Shown here: piece by piece, positions 29,811 through 39,724 of the stretch
Position numbering within the stretch: the stretch's first letter is position 1
Layout of the letters: each line of letters starts with the position of its first letter
From: an uncultured Carboxylicivirga sp.
GTDB taxonomy: Bacteria; Bacteroidota; Bacteroidia; Bacteroidales; Marinilabiliaceae
DNA: 64,000 nucleotides
Assembly: GCF_963668385.1 (NCBI RefSeq)
Contig: NZ_OY764327.1
Location: 806,001-870,000 of the forward strand
Direction of reading: 5' to 3'
Program-made: the position numbers and the translations under genes
The notes under the pieces: model-generated
The model's database searches: none
The model's input: only the letters and a program-made list of their open reading frames with translations
Told to the model about the DNA's origin: nothing

Positions 29811-31691
29811 TTACTGTAATCGAAAACGATCAATCATTTTGGTCAGGTCTCTAACATGGTTATCCAACTCTGTTGAACTAGATGCTAATTCTTCAGAAGC
29901 AGCAGCATTAGCCTGTGTTACATTATTTAATTCGCTAATCGCATTATTTACTTCCTGTGCTCCTATAGCCTGTTCCTTACTAGCTTCTGATATTTCCTTA
30001 ATCATTGATGTGGTTTTATCGACATCGTCAATAACATTTCTAAGCTTTGTTCCTGCCATTGATGAATCTAGCACTCCTTTTTCAATTAAACTACCAATTA
30101 TTTCAGAAGTTTCTTTACTACGTTCAGCTAACTTTCGTACTTCTGCGGCCACCACAGAAAACCCTCTACCTTCAGAACCTGCCCTTGATGCTTCTACAGC
30201 TGCATTTAGTGCTAGTATATTCGTTTGCTGGGCAATTTCTTTAATGGCAACTATTTTCTCAGCAACCTCACTCATAATAGATTCACATCGACTAGAAGAT
30301 TCACTTCCATCCTTAATACTCTGAGCCATTACTATTGCCAATTGTTCTACCTGTAAACTAAAGTCTCGATTCATATTGATAATAGAACCCATTTCTTCCA
30401 TCGAGGCAGAAACCTCTTCTGTAGATGATGCTTGTTGACTTGCTCCACTTGATATATCCTGTGAAGTGGTATTCATCTGTCCACTGGCAGTAACCAAAGC
30501 GTCAGAACTCACTTTAATTTGCTTAATTAACTGGCCAATACCTTCTACCATTTCATTTAATGCTCGCATTAAATCACCTATCTCATCCTTTTGATTCAAC
30601 TCTATTTTTTCACTTAAATCTCCTTCAGCTATCTTTTGGGCAAATAATACTCCTTTAGTTATTCCCCTAACCAAAAAGGATGAAATAAAAAATGCTAAAA
30701 ACAATCCAACGCCCAACGAAGCTAATAAAATGAATATTGAAATAATCCCAGTTGTTCTGGCATCACTAACCAGCTGATCTTCCGACAAAATATTATCACC
30801 AGATATGGTTATTGATTTATCAAATAGTTTGCCAAGCGTATCGAGTTGAAGCAAAGTATGGGCGTAAAACACTTCGTTAGCTTCTCTTGAGTGCGCCAAT
30901 TTTTCATTAGTTTCCTGAATTAAATCGTTTAGCTTCGACACTACATTATTGGCAGCAACTTTTGTATTATCATTAAAGTAACGTTGTGCGCCATCAAAAT
31001 TACCATTAGCCATTAATTGTTGCAAACGCCTTGATGAATTATGCAACCTTCGATGTGGTTCATACAATTCATCAAACGCAGCTTTTAGCATGGTATCTTT
31101 CATTAATACCTCACCTGTCTCAGGCATTTCCAACCAAGTTCCAAAACCACATTTTGTATGATCCATCTGTACGTTTAGTCGCGATTTTTTATTTAAAATC
31201 GCTTCTTCGACATTTAACAACCAAAAGAGATGATCAGCCTTTGCTTTATTTAATGCAATTGCCAAATTAATATCTACATTTTCGTGTAACTTCTCTATTG
31301 TAATAGCCGACTCATGCAGATGTTTATGTGGCTCTTCAAAATTGGCTAAAACTTCGGCTAATTCGGGCACTAATTCTTCAGCGTGCTTTCTTCCTTCACC
31401 ATAGTACCAATGCCCAAAATCACATAAGTGATGATCTGTCTGAACATTCAACTTTTTGGCATCTGGACTAGTTAGAAACTCACTTACCTGTTTTGCCCAA
31501 AGTAAATGTTGGGTGTAACGAGTTTCTAATTCTGCTCTTAGCCTATTGCCTTCAATTACTTCGTTAGCTTTATCAACAATTCCAAATATTCCGGTATTTG
31601 AAATAAGCCCAACAAAACACAATAAAACTAAAATCAAGCCGAAACTAACCAATAGTTTCCACTTTATCCTCAAATCATTCCATAGTTTCAT
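29811..31691 (-). CDS. methyl-accepting chemotaxis protein with tandem CZB zinc-binding modules
   Basis: A 626-residue chemoreceptor. TM1 is at ~12-31 and TM2 at ~315-340, then HAMP, then the signalling domain with the hairpin-tip region [27 protein letters not shown]. The region between the two helices contains two CZB-type motifs. The first has His62, Trp65, Cys90, Gly93, Trp95, His122 and His126; the second has His154, Trp157, Cys181, Gly184, Trp186, His213 and His217. CZB domains bind zinc through three His and one Cys (family knowledge) and are mostly cytoplasmic and single. No other chemotaxis genes lie in the window. Confidence 0.92.
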   Translation of the reverse strand: MKLWNDLRIKWKLLVSFGLILVLLCFVGLISNTGIFGIVDKANEVIEGNRLRAELETRYTQHLLWAKQVSEFLTSPDAKKLNVQTDHHLCDFGHWYYGEGRKHAEELVPELAEVLANFEEPHKHLHESAITIEKLHENVDINLAIALNKAKADHLFWLLNVEEAILNKKSRLNVQMDHTKCGFGTWLEMPETGEVLMKDTMLKAAFDELYEPHRRLHNSSRRLQQLMANGNFDGAQRYFNDNTKVAANNVVSKLNDLIQETNEKLAHSREANEVFYAHTLLQLDTLGKLFDKSITISGDNILSEDQLVSDARTTGIISIFILLASLGVGLFLAFFISSFLVRGITKGVLFAQKIAEGDLSEKIELNQKDEIGDLMRALNEMVEGIGQLIKQIKVSSDALVTASGQMNTTSQDISSGASQQASSTEEVSASMEEMGSIINMNRDFSLQVEQLAIVMAQSIKDGSESSSRCESIMSEVAEKIVAIKEIAQQTNILALNAAVEASRAGSEGRGFSVVAAEVRKLAERSKETSEIIGSLIEKGVLDSSMAGTKLRNVIDDVDKTTSMIKEISEASKEQAIGAQEVNNAISELNNVTQANAAASEELASSSTELDNHVRDLTKMIDRFRLQ

Positions 31692-31931
31692 ATAAGTTAA
31701 ATTTGGTTACTTATTTATAAATTTCGAAAGTTTTATATTTAGAATCAATTTTAATTAAGCGTATTTATTTTATTATTTTTTAATACGATACGTTTTTATT
31801 TGCACGATTAACATTCAGGAACTCTTAATTATTAACTTATTTATAAGTGACTTAATTTTATTACAGTTTACTATATTTCATTTTCAACTTGATGTAAGTC
31901 GACTATTGTTGTAACTTTTAATAAAAAAACA

Positions 31932-32201
31932 ATGGATCACTCAACAACTATATTAGGCATAAGTGTATATGATCGTACTAAAGAAGCTGGTCACGTACAA
32001 ACACTTTTAACACGTTATGGATGTTCAATAAAAACACGTCTCGGATTACACGAAGTTAGCAATGAATATTGCAGCGACAGTGGACTAATAATACTCGAAT
32101 TATTTGGGAATAGAAGAGAACAAGAAAAATTAGAGCAAAAGCTTACTGTTATTCCAGGAGTAGAAGTTCAAAAAATGCAATTTACACTGAAAGGACAATA
32201 A
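31932..32201 (+). CDS. TM1266-like small ACT/NikR-fold protein (putative iron-only hydrogenase system regulator type)
   Basis: An 89-residue protein. The pattern GISVYDRTKEAGHVQTLL, then CSIKTRLGLHEV, SGLIILELFG and a final LTVIPGVEVQKMQF follows the babbabb layout of the family called iron-only hydrogenase system regulator, with ferredoxin-like fold. No hydrogenase or HydEFG gene lies in the window, so the link to hydrogenase is only by family. It starts 240 bp from the divergent chemoreceptor gene and ends 4 bp from a convergent gene. Confidence 0.6.
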   Translation: MDHSTTILGISVYDRTKEAGHVQTLLTRYGCSIKTRLGLHEVSNEYCSDSGLIILELFGNRREQEKLEQKLTVIPGVEVQKMQFTLKGQ

Positions 32202-32205
32202 TATT

Positions 32206-33663
32206 CTACAAGTCGTAAATCGATTTTGCTTTCGGTTTATTTCGTCTTAAATTTTCATAATTATATTTTCGGACGGCCTCTTGAAAAATTGGACCAAAAC
32301 TTTCACCCGGTGCAGGTGATGGAGACAAGATCAGTTTACCATCTGGGTCAATTACGTAATATACCGGCAAAGCTTTGATATTATAATCCAAAACAACTTT
32401 TGGCATTAAGGCATAATGTAAGAAGTCCCACTTGTATTTATTTTCCTTAACCATTTTAATCGCATTAGTAGGATCTTCATCTAAAATAATAGTAACCAGT
32501 TTAACATCACGCTTCATGCGCTTCGAAATGACATCTAACAACTGTAGATCCTGTTTACAGGCATGATTTTCGGTGTGTATAAAACTCAGATATACAAAAT
32601 GACCAATATAATCGTCCAAAGACTTTTCTTTACCATCCAAACGATAAAGCGTAAAATCAGGTGCTTGGGTACCAGGCCTCAAGCGCATAACCCTTTCATG
32701 CAGGCCTATAGCTAATTCTCTTACTGTTTCGTTACACCCTTCTTTTTCAGCTTCATTATAAAGATTAATTATACGCCCTTCGTTATATCTACCAGAATAA
32801 AACGCATCGTACATACCTTTCATTAGAACCACTTCCGCCAATTCAGGATTTTCGAACAATGGATCGGTTTGTAAAATTGATGAAAGGGTATCAAAACCTA
32901 CTCTGGAGTTAAACGCTTTACGCAGCGAATCTCCTTTTGAACTTGTAAGATAAGATGTAAAAAAATCTTTGAATACGGTATTTAAAGCTATTTGAAAACT
33001 TGGCATAAATAAATCAACATCATGCTTTGTAAAAACATCTTCCATTACATGACGTTTCTGTCGTTTATATGCTAAAAACTTAAGATCGGCATATGCATAT
33101 TGTTTGTATCTATAAAAATAGCTTCCCTCTGCAGAAGGATACAAACTATCTAATTTTGTTATGATACTATTGGCTTTTCGCACATCGCCACGTGAGAATA
33201 TTTTAACAGCATTCTTATCATACAAACTTTTTAGAGAAGCATCAAACTCAGTGATATTCTTATTTAATTGTTGAGCATCTTCATTGGCAATTCCAATAAT
33301 AACATCTTCGGGAATGAAAAACGGATTAAATCGCTCAGCATCGGTACGTGGTTGGAACGGAGGCAAAACCAACTCATAGGTTTTACCAGGCTCAAGATAA
33401 ATATTACCTCTATAACGCCCCACATCAAGGGTTGCAAACGTTATTCGATCAAGATCCAGCGTTTCGTTAAAATTACCTTTTTTATCAACCTCAATTACCA
33501 ATAAGCTCTGCTTTTCGTCTGATATTGGATTAACAGTTGTTTCCAACACCAGACTCAGATTGGCATACTCAGGTGCATTACCTTTTAGTACAACACTTTG
33601 CTGCGCTACCAATTGAACAGCACCTAAAACTAAGGCTGATAATATGAGTAATCCGTACCTCAC
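32206..33663 (-). CDS. secreted thioredoxin-fold (TlpA/ResA-like) protein lacking the CxxC motif
   Basis: The longest frame starts at an ATG at 33729 inside coaD (507 aa). I prefer GTG at 33663, one base past the coaD stop, because it leaves VRYGLLILSALVLGAVQLVAQ as a normal signal peptide (485 aa). The N-terminal ~330 residues resemble the DUF-type domain that precedes TlpA-like modules in Bacteroidota. The C-terminal ~150 residues show PGTQAPDFTLYRLDG, DDYIGHFVYLSFI, a cis-Pro region ALPVYYVIDPDG. Where WCxxC should stand the sequence is HTENHACKQD, with a single Cys. It cannot act as an ordinary disulfide reductase; a binding or one-Cys function is possible. Confidence 0.8.
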   Translation of the reverse strand: MRYGLLILSALVLGAVQLVAQQSVVLKGNAPEYANLSLVLETTVNPISDEKQSLLVIEVDKKGNFNETLDLDRITFATLDVGRYRGNIYLEPGKTYELVLPPFQPRTDAERFNPFFIPEDVIIGIANEDAQQLNKNITEFDASLKSLYDKNAVKIFSRGDVRKANSIITKLDSLYPSAEGSYFYRYKQYAYADLKFLAYKRQKRHVMEDVFTKHDVDLFMPSFQIALNTVFKDFFTSYLTSSKGDSLRKAFNSRVGFDTLSSILQTDPLFENPELAEVVLMKGMYDAFYSGRYNEGRIINLYNEAEKEGCNETVRELAIGLHERVMRLRPGTQAPDFTLYRLDGKEKSLDDYIGHFVYLSFIHTENHACKQDLQLLDVISKRMKRDVKLVTIILDEDPTNAIKMVKENKYKWDFLHYALMPKVVLDYNIKALPVYYVIDPDGKLILSPSPAPGESFGPIFQEAVRKYNYENLRRNKPKAKSIYDL

Positions 33664-33664
33664 G

Positions 33665-34138
33665 CTACAGGTATTTTTCGATATTAATTTGTACTGCTTT
33701 AGGAAGAAATTGACTGGCATCTCCTGCATGTTTAATTATATCACGCACAATTGAACTGTTCACTGGAGTATGCTCAGGAGTAGTTAAAAGAAAAACAGAA
33801 TCGATACCGCTCATTGCTTTATTTACCTGAGCAATAGCTCGTTCGTATTCAAAATCGGCAGCTGTTCTGATGCCTCTTAAAATATGAGTACACTTTTGTT
33901 CTTTGGCAAACTCTACCGTTAAACCTTCGTATTTTTCAACAACAACACGCTCATCGTTATTAAACACATCTCTAATCCATTTCATTCTATCTTCAACAGG
34001 AAAAAAATCCTTTTTATTGGAATTATATCCAACTGCAATGATCACCTTTTCAAAAAGACTTAGTCCTCTCCTTACAACATCTTCGTGCCCAACAGTAAAT
34101 GGATCAAATGATCCGGGGAAAATAGCTGTCTTAATCAT
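33665..34138 (-). CDS. coaD: pantetheine-phosphate adenylyltransferase
   Basis: It transfers AMP from ATP to 4'-phosphopantetheine, the penultimate step of coenzyme A synthesis. The nucleotidyltransferase motif FPGSFDPFTVGHEDVV (with the T/HxGH element) starts the protein, and the ISSxxR-type motif appears as NSSIVRDI near the end. The frame is open to 34171, but the Met at 34138 (MIKTAIFPGSFDP) gives the standard length of 157 residues. The following gene starts one base after its stop, so the two are likely co-transcribed. Confidence 0.95.
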   Translation of the reverse strand: MIKTAIFPGSFDPFTVGHEDVVRRGLSLFEKVIIAVGYNSNKKDFFPVEDRMKWIRDVFNNDERVVVEKYEGLTVEFAKEQKCTHILRGIRTAADFEYERAIAQVNKAMSGIDSVFLLTTPEHTPVNSSIVRDIIKHAGDASQFLPKAVQINIEKYL

Positions 34139-34219
34139 TCTATGTGTTTTCTTTTGTTGATAAGCATGCAAAATATGGAAAAATACTAACGCTATCCAAA
34201 TATATAACGATTAAACATT

Positions 34220-35659
34220 TTACCAGAATTTGATTTTAACTGCAGCAAAGGCCGACATACGCAGTAACAACCACCCTCCACTAAACCTTGAGATGTTAGT
34301 ATCTCCATAGGTTCGTTCGCGATATCGGATAGGCAAATCCACAATTTTAAGGTTCAGCTTATAAGCCCCAAAAAGCAGATCAAAATCGCCATAAGGGTCA
34401 AAGTCTCCGAAGAATTTACGGTTCTTTGCCAGCCTTAAATAATCTTCGCGAAACATCACCTTTGTTCCACACAGAGTATCTTTAATCGGACGTTCCAAAA
34501 TCCAGGTAAAAAATCGGCTAAAGAAATGATTACCAATTGTATTTAATGTGCGCATGGCATTTTTTTCCATGGGATATACTAAGCGAACTCCATTAATAAA
34601 TTCACCTTTCCCTTTTGTTATGGCCTGATAAAATTTAGGTAAATCTTCGGGTGGCATAGTAAGATCGGCATCTAAAATCATCAGAATATCTCCTTCAGCA
34701 GCTGCATAACCTTTGCGTACCGCATCACCCTTCCCTTTTCCATCCTGCTGCATTATTTTGATACGATGCGTATCTTTATATTTTTCAGCTACGTCTTGAA
34801 TAACCTGCCAGGTATTATCAGTTGAATTTCCTTCAACAAAAATAAACTCAGTAAACTTACCCATGGGTGGAGTTCGTAAAATTGCATCTTCAATATTTCC
34901 ACCTTCGTTACGAGCAGGCACTACAACCGATACAGAATAACGTTCGTCAATCACGCCCTGATTAAGATGTTTTGGAAACGGTCGAGCAAAAACAAACTGA
35001 TTCAGGCCTAACTGTTGTAGAAAAGGTAAACGAGAAAAAATTCGGTTAAACAAAGTGGATACAAAAGGAATACGATAAGGAAGAAACATATTCCTGTTAT
35101 TCTTATAGGCATCGAAATCTGATAAATACAACAAATTAGCAATATCGCCATTCGACAACCAGTTTTGAGCAGGGGTATGCTTTTTTACCTTTATAAATTC
35201 AGCAAACCGGATAATTGGCTCCCACAATCGATTATAGTATGTTACGATAATGCGTGTTTTTTCGTGGCATACATTTTTCAATTGATTGAACACTTGCTCT
35301 ATATCATCTAAAACGCCAATCAGATTCGAAAGAATAATGACATCAAAGGTTTGATTCAATTGAATATTTTCAGCTTCCATCAATTCGAAACGAAGATCTG
35401 GAAATTGCTCTTTTGCCTGATTAAGAATCGGTTCACAAAAATCAATTCCAACTTTCTCTTTCCCATTAATTGAAGCCAAAAGTTCGCCCGATCCACAACC
35501 AACTTCCAGCACCGAACTATCTTCGTGGATATAATAATTACAATATCGGGTAATCGAATCCCAATAATACGATCTTCTTTTTCGGTATTTTACCCAATTT
35601 TCGGCTCGAGATTCGAAATATTTTATGCGTTCCGGATTTGCTCTCATTATTCTTCGCAA
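34220..35659 (-). CDS. fusion of SAM-dependent methyltransferase and GT2 glycosyltransferase
   Basis: A 479-residue two-domain protein. Residues ~40-170 form a class I methyltransferase with motif I VLEVGCGSGELLA and acidic VGIDFCEP. Residues ~235-479 form a family 2 glycosyltransferase of the dolichyl-phosphate-mannose-synthase type: VSVVVPARNEGGNIEDA, DGKGKGDAVRKGY, the DXD-like ILDADLTMPPED, and DTLCGTKVMFR. No membrane helices follow, so it would act at the cytoplasmic face on a lipid carrier. The gene begins exactly where the membrane glycosyltransferase gene ends (35659/35660), so coupled expression and a shared pathway are likely. Confidence 0.88.
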   Translation of the reverse strand: MRRIMRANPERIKYFESRAENWVKYRKRRSYYWDSITRYCNYYIHEDSSVLEVGCGSGELLASINGKEKVGIDFCEPILNQAKEQFPDLRFELMEAENIQLNQTFDVIILSNLIGVLDDIEQVFNQLKNVCHEKTRIIVTYYNRLWEPIIRFAEFIKVKKHTPAQNWLSNGDIANLLYLSDFDAYKNNRNMFLPYRIPFVSTLFNRIFSRLPFLQQLGLNQFVFARPFPKHLNQGVIDERYSVSVVVPARNEGGNIEDAILRTPPMGKFTEFIFVEGNSTDNTWQVIQDVAEKYKDTHRIKIMQQDGKGKGDAVRKGYAAAEGDILMILDADLTMPPEDLPKFYQAITKGKGEFINGVRLVYPMEKNAMRTLNTIGNHFFSRFFTWILERPIKDTLCGTKVMFREDYLRLAKNRKFFGDFDPYGDFDLLFGAYKLNLKIVDLPIRYRERTYGDTNISRFSGGWLLLRMSAFAAVKIKFW

Positions 35660-37321
35660 CTAATTATTTTGTTTTTTCAGGGCATCAATCTGCTCCTGTG
35701 TTATCAACCTGTCGTAATGTATTTTAAACAGGTAGGCCGGCTCCTGATCACCAATTCGATGTACCACTTCAAATACCTGTGGATATTTTTGAACTACATG
35801 ATACATATATCGCTGAATGGTATTAATGGTTTGCTTGTTATAAACTGCAGGGTTTTTACGCAAACTAGCCATTATAATATGTGTTACTTGCTTATCTTTC
35901 AATAATTGCAACAGCTTATCGGGATCTTGAGTATCAAAGCGATATATTCCATAAAATTTACGCCCATCAGCATACAGCCGTGCCATATTAGGCTTTCGAA
36001 CAGCCACATATGCATCTTTAGGCAGCTTATTATTTACATATTCGGCCATTGATAAATAATTTACCCAATCATCAGTATATCCCAATAGTTTATCACCGTT
36101 AATATTTTTTCGTAAAGTCATTAAATCAACTTTATTAAACGAAACTACAAACGACGAAAGAGTAGAATATGCAACAAGTCCGGCAAATAAATAACCCAAC
36201 ACCTTTAGCTTAACGGCTTGTCTCAGCTTATTTAACGAATAAAAAATCATTAATAAGATAAAAGGAAAGAAAGGAACAATTAAACGATACTGATCCCATA
36301 TTTTTTGCAGTACAATAAATGTAATACCTAGCATAACAGCCACATATATTGCAGAAAATTGCAAATATTTATTTTCCTTGAATGATTTAATAAATCCGAA
36401 AATAAATAAACCGTAAAGTAAAAGAGTAACTAATCCATTATATGTAATTGAGGCCCCATCTTTCAAACCTGTCATTTTTAACAGATTCTTACCCAAATAC
36501 AAGTTTGAGTTATCCACAAAGCGGGTAAAATAGCCTCCAAATGTTTCTAACCCTTGCGCTTTATCGTACGGATGCTTATAAACCAAAGTTGAAGCCTGAC
36601 CTCCTTCAAATAATCCATTGTGCCAGATTAAATCTTTAAGAAACAACATTCCAAACAATATCACCACTGAAGAAAGTAAAACAGCTCCTGCCGATTTGTA
36701 ATTTTTATTGATGATATAAAAAGTCAAAACAGCAATTAGAGTACCTATTCCAACAGTTCGGGTTAAATAGCCTATAACAATTAAAAAAGCTAATGCTGCA
36801 ATGTTCTTCCAGTTAAAATCATTTTCGGAATCCACATCCTTAAACAATAGGATAAATACAATTATTTGCAAAGCAAAAAACAAAGCTTCGCTGTATGTCT
36901 GGCTGGTAAAAAAGATGAAATAACTGCTAGCACAAAGCATTAACATGCTTGTAAAAATTAGCCAGTATGGAATTCTGTTTTTAAAAGTTCGGTAAAAACC
37001 GTACATGCCCGCCAGCATCAATAAAAAAGAAGTCAGTTTTAGCAATCCAAGTTTAATTCCGAAAATGGCAATAAAAATGGATAAAAACATTGGATAAACC
37101 GGCCCCTGAAAAGTTGGATAAACTCCTTCGTTAATAAAACTAACAGCTCTCATAATGTAGGTACTATCATCTCCACCAATACTTACCCTTAGGTTAAACA
37201 GAAGAAATGTCATTAATGAAAATACTGACAATAATATAGGTAAAATGAGGCTTGATCGGTTTTTACAGAAGTTTTCAAACTTATCCATAAAATCCATTTG
37301 CGATTCTTTCTGGTTCTTCAT
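35660..37321 (-). CDS. polytopic membrane glycosyltransferase (ArnT/PMT-like)
   Basis: A 553-residue protein with about ten to twelve hydrophobic helices in residues ~20-400 and a soluble C-terminal part. The first loop contains SIGGDDSTYIMRAVSFINEG with acidic residues in the position used by GT-C enzymes such as ArnT, and GPVYPMF resembles the family motif after it. GT-C enzymes use polyprenyl-phosphate sugars as donors at the outer face of the inner membrane. The upstream partner in the same operon looks like the synthase of such a donor, which supports a two-step pathway for glycosylating a lipid or protein. Acceptor unknown. Confidence 0.8.
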   Translation of the reverse strand: MKNQKESQMDFMDKFENFCKNRSSLILPILLSVFSLMTFLLFNLRVSIGGDDSTYIMRAVSFINEGVYPTFQGPVYPMFLSIFIAIFGIKLGLLKLTSFLLMLAGMYGFYRTFKNRIPYWLIFTSMLMLCASSYFIFFTSQTYSEALFFALQIIVFILLFKDVDSENDFNWKNIAALAFLIVIGYLTRTVGIGTLIAVLTFYIINKNYKSAGAVLLSSVVILFGMLFLKDLIWHNGLFEGGQASTLVYKHPYDKAQGLETFGGYFTRFVDNSNLYLGKNLLKMTGLKDGASITYNGLVTLLLYGLFIFGFIKSFKENKYLQFSAIYVAVMLGITFIVLQKIWDQYRLIVPFFPFILLMIFYSLNKLRQAVKLKVLGYLFAGLVAYSTLSSFVVSFNKVDLMTLRKNINGDKLLGYTDDWVNYLSMAEYVNNKLPKDAYVAVRKPNMARLYADGRKFYGIYRFDTQDPDKLLQLLKDKQVTHIIMASLRKNPAVYNKQTINTIQRYMYHVVQKYPQVFEVVHRIGDQEPAYLFKIHYDRLITQEQIDALKKQNN

Positions 37322-37348
37322 TATTTATATAGAACTGAAACGTTAATG

Positions 37349-39571
37349 CTACTTAATATCCTTTTTTATAAAGGTGTTAACAAACAACACATTACCTAGA
37401 TCTCCGTAATCAATCATTCGACTTTGATCTTCTTTAACCTGATCGGGATTAAATCCGGCGATAGTCAAATCAGCATCCTGGCTATGCTTTACAATAGCCT
37501 CCTGAATTGTTTGATTTTCGGCCAATGGAAAAAAATTAATATTTGAAGGCGAAATTGGCAATCTGCCTCCTTTAATTAATTCCAATAATCGGGCACGTTG
37601 TTTTTCAACCTGATTTTGCGGAAAGGTAGCAAAAATCTTGATGACAGCATTACGCCAATCGGGATGCCCTGATATAATATAAGCTAATAAGATCATCAGG
37701 TTTGCATTACGAAAATCTTTGGCCGTTATCCAAACATGTATCTCACGACGATAACCAAAACCTTTATACGAAGTATTTAAAACACATACATCAAAACCCG
37801 TTGACTGAAATAAATGATAATTATCTAATGCATACGTTAATGACTCAGGGTTATTGCGAGAAAACTCAAATAAAATCAGATTATTACCTTTTCCACTAAT
37901 ACCCGATAACTGAATTACCTGTGCAATTGCAGAAGTATAAGATGGGCTAATAATAGTGTCGAGATAAAGGCGACTTTTACTTCCTTCTGACTGATTAATG
38001 AGACGGGATAGTACGTTTTGAGATTCCTGATGAGTTTCTTTGGTAAGAAAGCCTTTTATAAAATGAATATAAGTTCCAAAGCCATGCTTATAACAAATCC
38101 ATCGCAACATATCAAAGGCTGATTGTCGTTTAAATGAATCTTCAGAAACACAAATAGCAAATGGCCTCCAATGCGATTGCTCTTCTTCTTTATTAGCTCG
38201 TTGCACAAATATCTGAATCTGCCTACTTAACTGAAACACAACTCCTTTAAAAAGCTTTTCCAACCCTTGTTTCTCAGGTCTGGCAATTGTAATTAAATGA
38301 TAAGTAACAGCCATTATCAATGCAGATAAAGCAGCATAGGCCCAATTCATTTTAAACATCAACCAAAATGACAATAAAGCCCCTATTAAAGAAAATATCC
38401 ATCGATTATATTTAAATGTAGGTCGATATGATGGATCAGCAGCGAAATGTTCTAAGAAAGATATCAAACAAATAGCTCCGTATGTTGCCATAAAAAACAT
38501 TGAAATAATCTGTGCAACAAAATCAACATCGCCAATAACTATAAAGAAATAAGCAATAGCAATGGTGATAATACTTCCGTTAACCGGTTCATTATCATTT
38601 TTACGCCCTTTAGCCATCCAGCTGTTTAGATTATTAAACGGTAGAATAGAATCGTAACCAATGGCTTGCAGAGTACGAGGGGCAACAAGCAAAGAACCAA
38701 TTGCCGATGATAAAGAAGCTGCAGCTAGTCCAATTGGTATAATAGGACCCCAGATTGCAATACGAGACATAATCAATTGATCGGATGCCAAATCTTCGAT
38801 TGAAGCTGACATAGATAATTTGATGGCAACAGCTACATAAACCAACATCCCTACCAAGGTAGCCAATAAAGTTCCTCTGGGTATCGACTTTTTAGGATCT
38901 TTTAAATCTCCAGACAAACCAAGTCCTGCTGCCATTCCTGTAAAAGCCGGGAAGATAATGGTAAAAACAAAAAAGAAGGAATCGTGCCCCTCAACGGTTT
39001 CATTTAAACTCAATATACCATGACCTTTAATTGGATGCCCCAATAAAAAGAAGCCAATAGACACAAACAATAAAGCCACTACTCCATATAAAGCCTTCAT
39101 TCCTATATTTGCCCCACGCAATACAGCTACCAACGCCAAAATCGTCATCAGTGCCAGTGTAACAATGCGTTTTATAGTTTCAGGCTCTAAATCAAGATTC
39201 AAAAAGGGTATGAGAGGATCAAAAGCCTCACCGAATGCAATTATATAAAATGCAACACTAATGGCTTGCGACAAATACAGAGCTAAACCAATAGCCCCGC
39301 CAATATTTAATCCAAACGAGCGAGAAATAATAAAATAGGCTCCTCCACCTTGAACTCTTTGGTTGGTTGCAATTTCAGCCACAGCCAACGCCGTAGGTAC
39401 AGTAACGATATGACCTATTACAATAATACCAATCACACCTCCTAAACCAACATGTGCCACAGCGTATCCAAAACGAAGAAAGAGAATAGCACCAAGAATA
39501 GTGGAAATAGCTGTCATAAAAACAGCTACAGATCCGAAACCGGCATTAGGATTTGTGAGCGATTTTTGCAT
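37349..39571 (-). CDS. APC-superfamily SLC12-like transporter (cation-chloride cotransporter type) with soluble C-terminal domain
   Basis: A 740-residue protein: about twelve helices in the first ~430 residues, then ~300 soluble residues. The N-terminal motif VFMTAISTILGAILFLRFGYAV, then VQGGGAYFIISRSFGLNIGGAIGL, is characteristic of the cation-chloride cotransporter branch and its bacterial relatives. The C-terminal part is the usual cytoplasmic domain of that group. Substrate could be ions or amino acids and is not resolved. It has a clear promoter at 39591-39622 and is divergent from uraA. Confidence 0.82.
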   Translation of the reverse strand: MQKSLTNPNAGFGSVAVFMTAISTILGAILFLRFGYAVAHVGLGGVIGIIVIGHIVTVPTALAVAEIATNQRVQGGGAYFIISRSFGLNIGGAIGLALYLSQAISVAFYIIAFGEAFDPLIPFLNLDLEPETIKRIVTLALMTILALVAVLRGANIGMKALYGVVALLFVSIGFFLLGHPIKGHGILSLNETVEGHDSFFFVFTIIFPAFTGMAAGLGLSGDLKDPKKSIPRGTLLATLVGMLVYVAVAIKLSMSASIEDLASDQLIMSRIAIWGPIIPIGLAAASLSSAIGSLLVAPRTLQAIGYDSILPFNNLNSWMAKGRKNDNEPVNGSIITIAIAYFFIVIGDVDFVAQIISMFFMATYGAICLISFLEHFAADPSYRPTFKYNRWIFSLIGALLSFWLMFKMNWAYAALSALIMAVTYHLITIARPEKQGLEKLFKGVVFQLSRQIQIFVQRANKEEEQSHWRPFAICVSEDSFKRQSAFDMLRWICYKHGFGTYIHFIKGFLTKETHQESQNVLSRLINQSEGSKSRLYLDTIISPSYTSAIAQVIQLSGISGKGNNLILFEFSRNNPESLTYALDNYHLFQSTGFDVCVLNTSYKGFGYRREIHVWITAKDFRNANLMILLAYIISGHPDWRNAVIKIFATFPQNQVEKQRARLLELIKGGRLPISPSNINFFPLAENQTIQEAIVKHSQDADLTIAGFNPDQVKEDQSRMIDYGDLGNVLFVNTFIKKDIK

Positions 39572-39590
39572 AAAATTGTTTTGTTTACAA

Positions 39591-39622
39591 CAAACCTAGC
39601 ATTTTTAAACAATTTGCACAAA
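39591..39622 (-). promoter_or_regulatory. Bacteroidota-type promoter for the SLC12-like gene
   Basis: On the minus strand TTTG (39619-39622), 20 bp, TAGGTTTG (39591-39598): a full match to both elements and the usual spacing. Confidence 0.55.
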
Positions 39623-39660
39623 CAGCTGCTATTGATCTATACCTCTTCATATTATTTGAT

Positions 39661-39692
39661 TTTGAGAATCATCAATTCAATTTCTATCTTTG
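39661..39692 (+). promoter_or_regulatory. Bacteroidota-type promoter for uraA
   Basis: TTTG (39661-39664), 20 bp, TATCTTTG (39685-39692): a full match. It also settles the gene start, since translation must begin after about 39699, which excludes the longer frame from 39452. Confidence 0.6.
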
Positions 39693-39724
39693 CAGCGTTT
39701 CATACAAATTCAAATCGCCAATCA

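Noticed and set aside
39452-39724. N-terminal extension of the uracil permease
   Set aside because: It overlaps the divergent transporter gene and lies largely upstream of a full-match promoter.
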